Shown here one piece after another: positions 6,012 through 6,803 of a stretch of 6,803 nt of DNA. The DNA comes from CAWIOX01 sp963837775. GTDB taxonomy: Bacteria > Pseudomonadota > Gammaproteobacteria > Burkholderiales > Burkholderiaceae_D. The number at the start of each line of letters is the position of its first letter. Position 1 is the first letter of the stretch. The stretch is taken from positions 1 through 6,803 of the forward strand of contig CAWIOX010000016.1 in the NCBI GenBank assembly GCA_963837775.1. The letters run 5' to 3'. Under the pieces are notes generated by a model that was not told the DNA's origin, searched no databases, and was given only the letters and a program-made list of their open reading frames with translations. Position numbers and translations under genes: made by a program.

Positions 6012-6496
6012 TGAACATGACTCTCAGCTTAATTCTCCGCAGCAGCCTCGGCCTGGTTGCGATGAGCCTGGCGCTTGCCGCGCCGGCAATCGAGGTCGCA
6101 GTGGCGCCGGTGCTGGACCGCTCCGGCCTGCCCCCGCTTGGTGACACATGGCGCAAGGGCAATCCCTATCGCGGCAATCCAAGGGCGGTGGAGGTCGGGC
6201 AATCGGCGTTCAAGCAGTCCTGTGCCCGTTGCCATGGGGAGGATGCCAGCCCGGTGGGCGGCGCGCCGGCGCCCGATCTGCGCCAGCTGAACCGCTATTG
6301 CCGCAGCATTGCCAACCCTGTCCTGCAAGCGGCCTGCATGGCCGACAACGACCAGTATTTCAAGAAAACCGTGCAGCAGGGCAAGGTGGTCGTCGGCGTG
6401 AGGCACATGCCGAGCTGGAACGAGGTTTTAATTCAGGAGGACGTCTGGGCGATCCAGACTTTCATCGAATCCCGGATTGGCGAGAGCGGTCGGTGA
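6011..6496 (+). CDS. pedF: Periplasmic cytochrome c (c-550, PedF-like), electron acceptor of the dehydrogenase
   Basis: The ATG at 6011 overlaps the pentapeptide stop by one base (TAATG), which implies translational coupling; a TTG at 5996 and an ATG at 6017 are less likely starts. The 161-residue product has a hydrophobic N-terminus (LILRSSLGLVAMSLALAAP), suggesting export. One haem site C71-A-R-C74-H75 is present. M133 in RHMPSW is the probable axial Met ligand. The NPYRGN stretch before the haem site and APAPDLRQL after it resemble the c-550 cytochromes that accept electrons from ExaA/PedE enzymes. Two more cysteines (C97, C109) could form a disulphide. The C-terminal QEDVWAIQTFIESR is the usual last helix of a class I cytochrome c. 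The role is from family and neighbourhood; the downstream oxidase is outside the window. Confidence 0.92.
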   Translation: MNMTLSLILRSSLGLVAMSLALAAPAIEVAVAPVLDRSGLPPLGDTWRKGNPYRGNPRAVEVGQSAFKQSCARCHGEDASPVGGAPAPDLRQLNRYCRSIANPVLQAACMADNDQYFKKTVQQGKVVVGVRHMPSWNEVLIQEDVWAIQTFIESRIGESGR

Positions 6497-6514
6497 AAAC
6501 CAAAGTTGCCCTGC

Positions 6515-6534
6515 AAAAAAAGCGCTACGAGCGC
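6515..6534 (-). terminator. Possible terminator for leftward transcription
   Basis: On the minus strand GCGCT-CGT-AGCGC is a perfect 5-bp stem with a 3-nt loop, followed at once by seven T. The stem is short. If functional, it would stop a transcript entering from the right, which fits a convergent gene beyond the edge. Confidence 0.4.
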
Positions 6535-6543
6535 GCCAAAGTT

Positions 6544-6569
6544 CGGGCCTTAAGGAAAGTATCGGCCCG
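6544..6569 (+). other. Inverted repeat downstream of the cytochrome gene
   Basis: CGGGCC (6544-6549) pairs with GGCCCG (6564-6569) across a 14-nt loop, followed by TTT. It is a weak candidate for a 3' end structure of the dehydrogenase operon. Confidence 0.35.
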
Positions 6570-6586
6570 TTTCCAGACGCGCAGAG

Positions 6587-6610
6587 AATCTGTTGCCGAT
6601 CAGATTTTTT
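6587..6610 (+). terminator. Candidate terminator of the dehydrogenase-cytochrome operon
   Basis: AATCTG (6587-6592) pairs with CAGATT (6601-6606) across an 8-nt loop and runs straight into TTTTTT (6605-6610). The stem is AT-rich and the efficiency is uncertain, but it combines a dyad and a T-tract in the expected place, about 90 nt after the cytochrome stop. Confidence 0.45.
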
Positions 6611-6803
6611 ACAGCCTGAGCAGCTACACGGAGCTCCGCCTTGGCGACGCCACAGCCAGTGGTGGCGGTGGTAACGTTGCGGCCCTTCCTGCAGGCGACG
6701 AAGCCACTCCACCAGGTTCAAGATGCGCCGCGCACACTAAAACCAAACGGGAAACCGATCTCAATCGATGGCATTTTACTACTGCGCACGCCATTATTGG
6801 CTG

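Larger units (their letters stand above)
6497..6803. other. Region after the cytochrome gene with no convincing gene
   Basis: The GC level and third-position GC drop relative to the genes to the left, and no frame gives recognisable protein motifs. Open stretches exist: one plus frame from a GTG at 6493 runs to the window end, and one minus frame from the right edge stops at 6624. Another minus frame from the right edge ends at TGA 6720-6718 after about 28 codons (ending GFPFGFSVRGAS) and could be the tail of a leftward gene. The first 110 bases hold a cluster of stem-loops, which suits the end of the operon, perhaps facing a convergent gene. Confidence 0.5.

Noticed and set aside
6428..6721. 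Minus-strand 97-codon frame beginning at a TTG
   Set aside because: It overlaps the end of the cytochrome gene, is rich in Trp, Arg and Cys as shadow frames are, and passes through the leftward terminator candidate.
6493..6803. Plus-strand open frame starting with GTG that overlaps the cytochrome stop and stays open to the edge (KTKVALQKKRYERAKVRALR...)
   Set aside because: The overlap looks like coupling, but the translation matches nothing I recognise, third-position GC is low, and the frame crosses several stem-loops including two with T-tracts. It could still be real if the contig extends.

Overview
The window reads as part of an alcohol-oxidation locus from a GC-rich Gram-negative bacterium, most likely a betaproteobacterium or a Pseudomonas-like gammaproteobacterium. 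This rests on GC-rich codon third positions, an outer-membrane TonB receptor, and gene content and order resembling the ped/exa (PQQ ethanol dehydrogenase) regions of Pseudomonas and relatives. No ribosomal or other phylogenetic marker is present, so the taxon is inference.

Layout. (1) 1-421, minus strand: the N-terminal part of a membrane sensor kinase, with one transmembrane segment and a periplasmic domain resembling the LapD/MoxY N-terminal family; it runs off the left edge. (2) 422-614: a divergent intergenic region with a dyad and a promoter carrying a 45-bp box. (3) 615-3152, plus: a TonB-dependent outer-membrane receptor. (4) 3153-3497: a terminator-like hairpin, then a second copy of the 45-bp box. 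(5) 3498-5372: a PQQ-dependent alcohol dehydrogenase of the ExaA/PedE type, with calcium-type active-site residues. (6) 5380-5410: a strong hairpin with a GGAA loop. (7) 5439-6011: a secreted pentapeptide-repeat protein. (8) 6011-6496: a secreted c-type cytochrome of the PedF/c-550 type. (9) 6497-6803: no convincing gene, but several stem-loops, two of them terminator-like.

How they fit together (inference). The dehydrogenase oxidises alcohols in the periplasm and passes electrons to the cytochrome. The pentapeptide protein is a co-conserved accessory of unknown role. The receptor shares a promoter box with the dehydrogenase, so it probably supplies something the enzyme system needs, such as PQQ, a metal or a substrate. 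The divergent kinase is a candidate sensor for that shared regulation.

Two points deserve attention. The 36/45-identical box with fixed position relative to both promoters defines a small co-regulated unit. In addition, the receptor and the kinase each carry a pair of opposite frameshifts. In the receptor these are hidden, because the single open 845-codon frame encodes the plug domain out of frame; the plug is readable only in another frame between about 700 and 1203.
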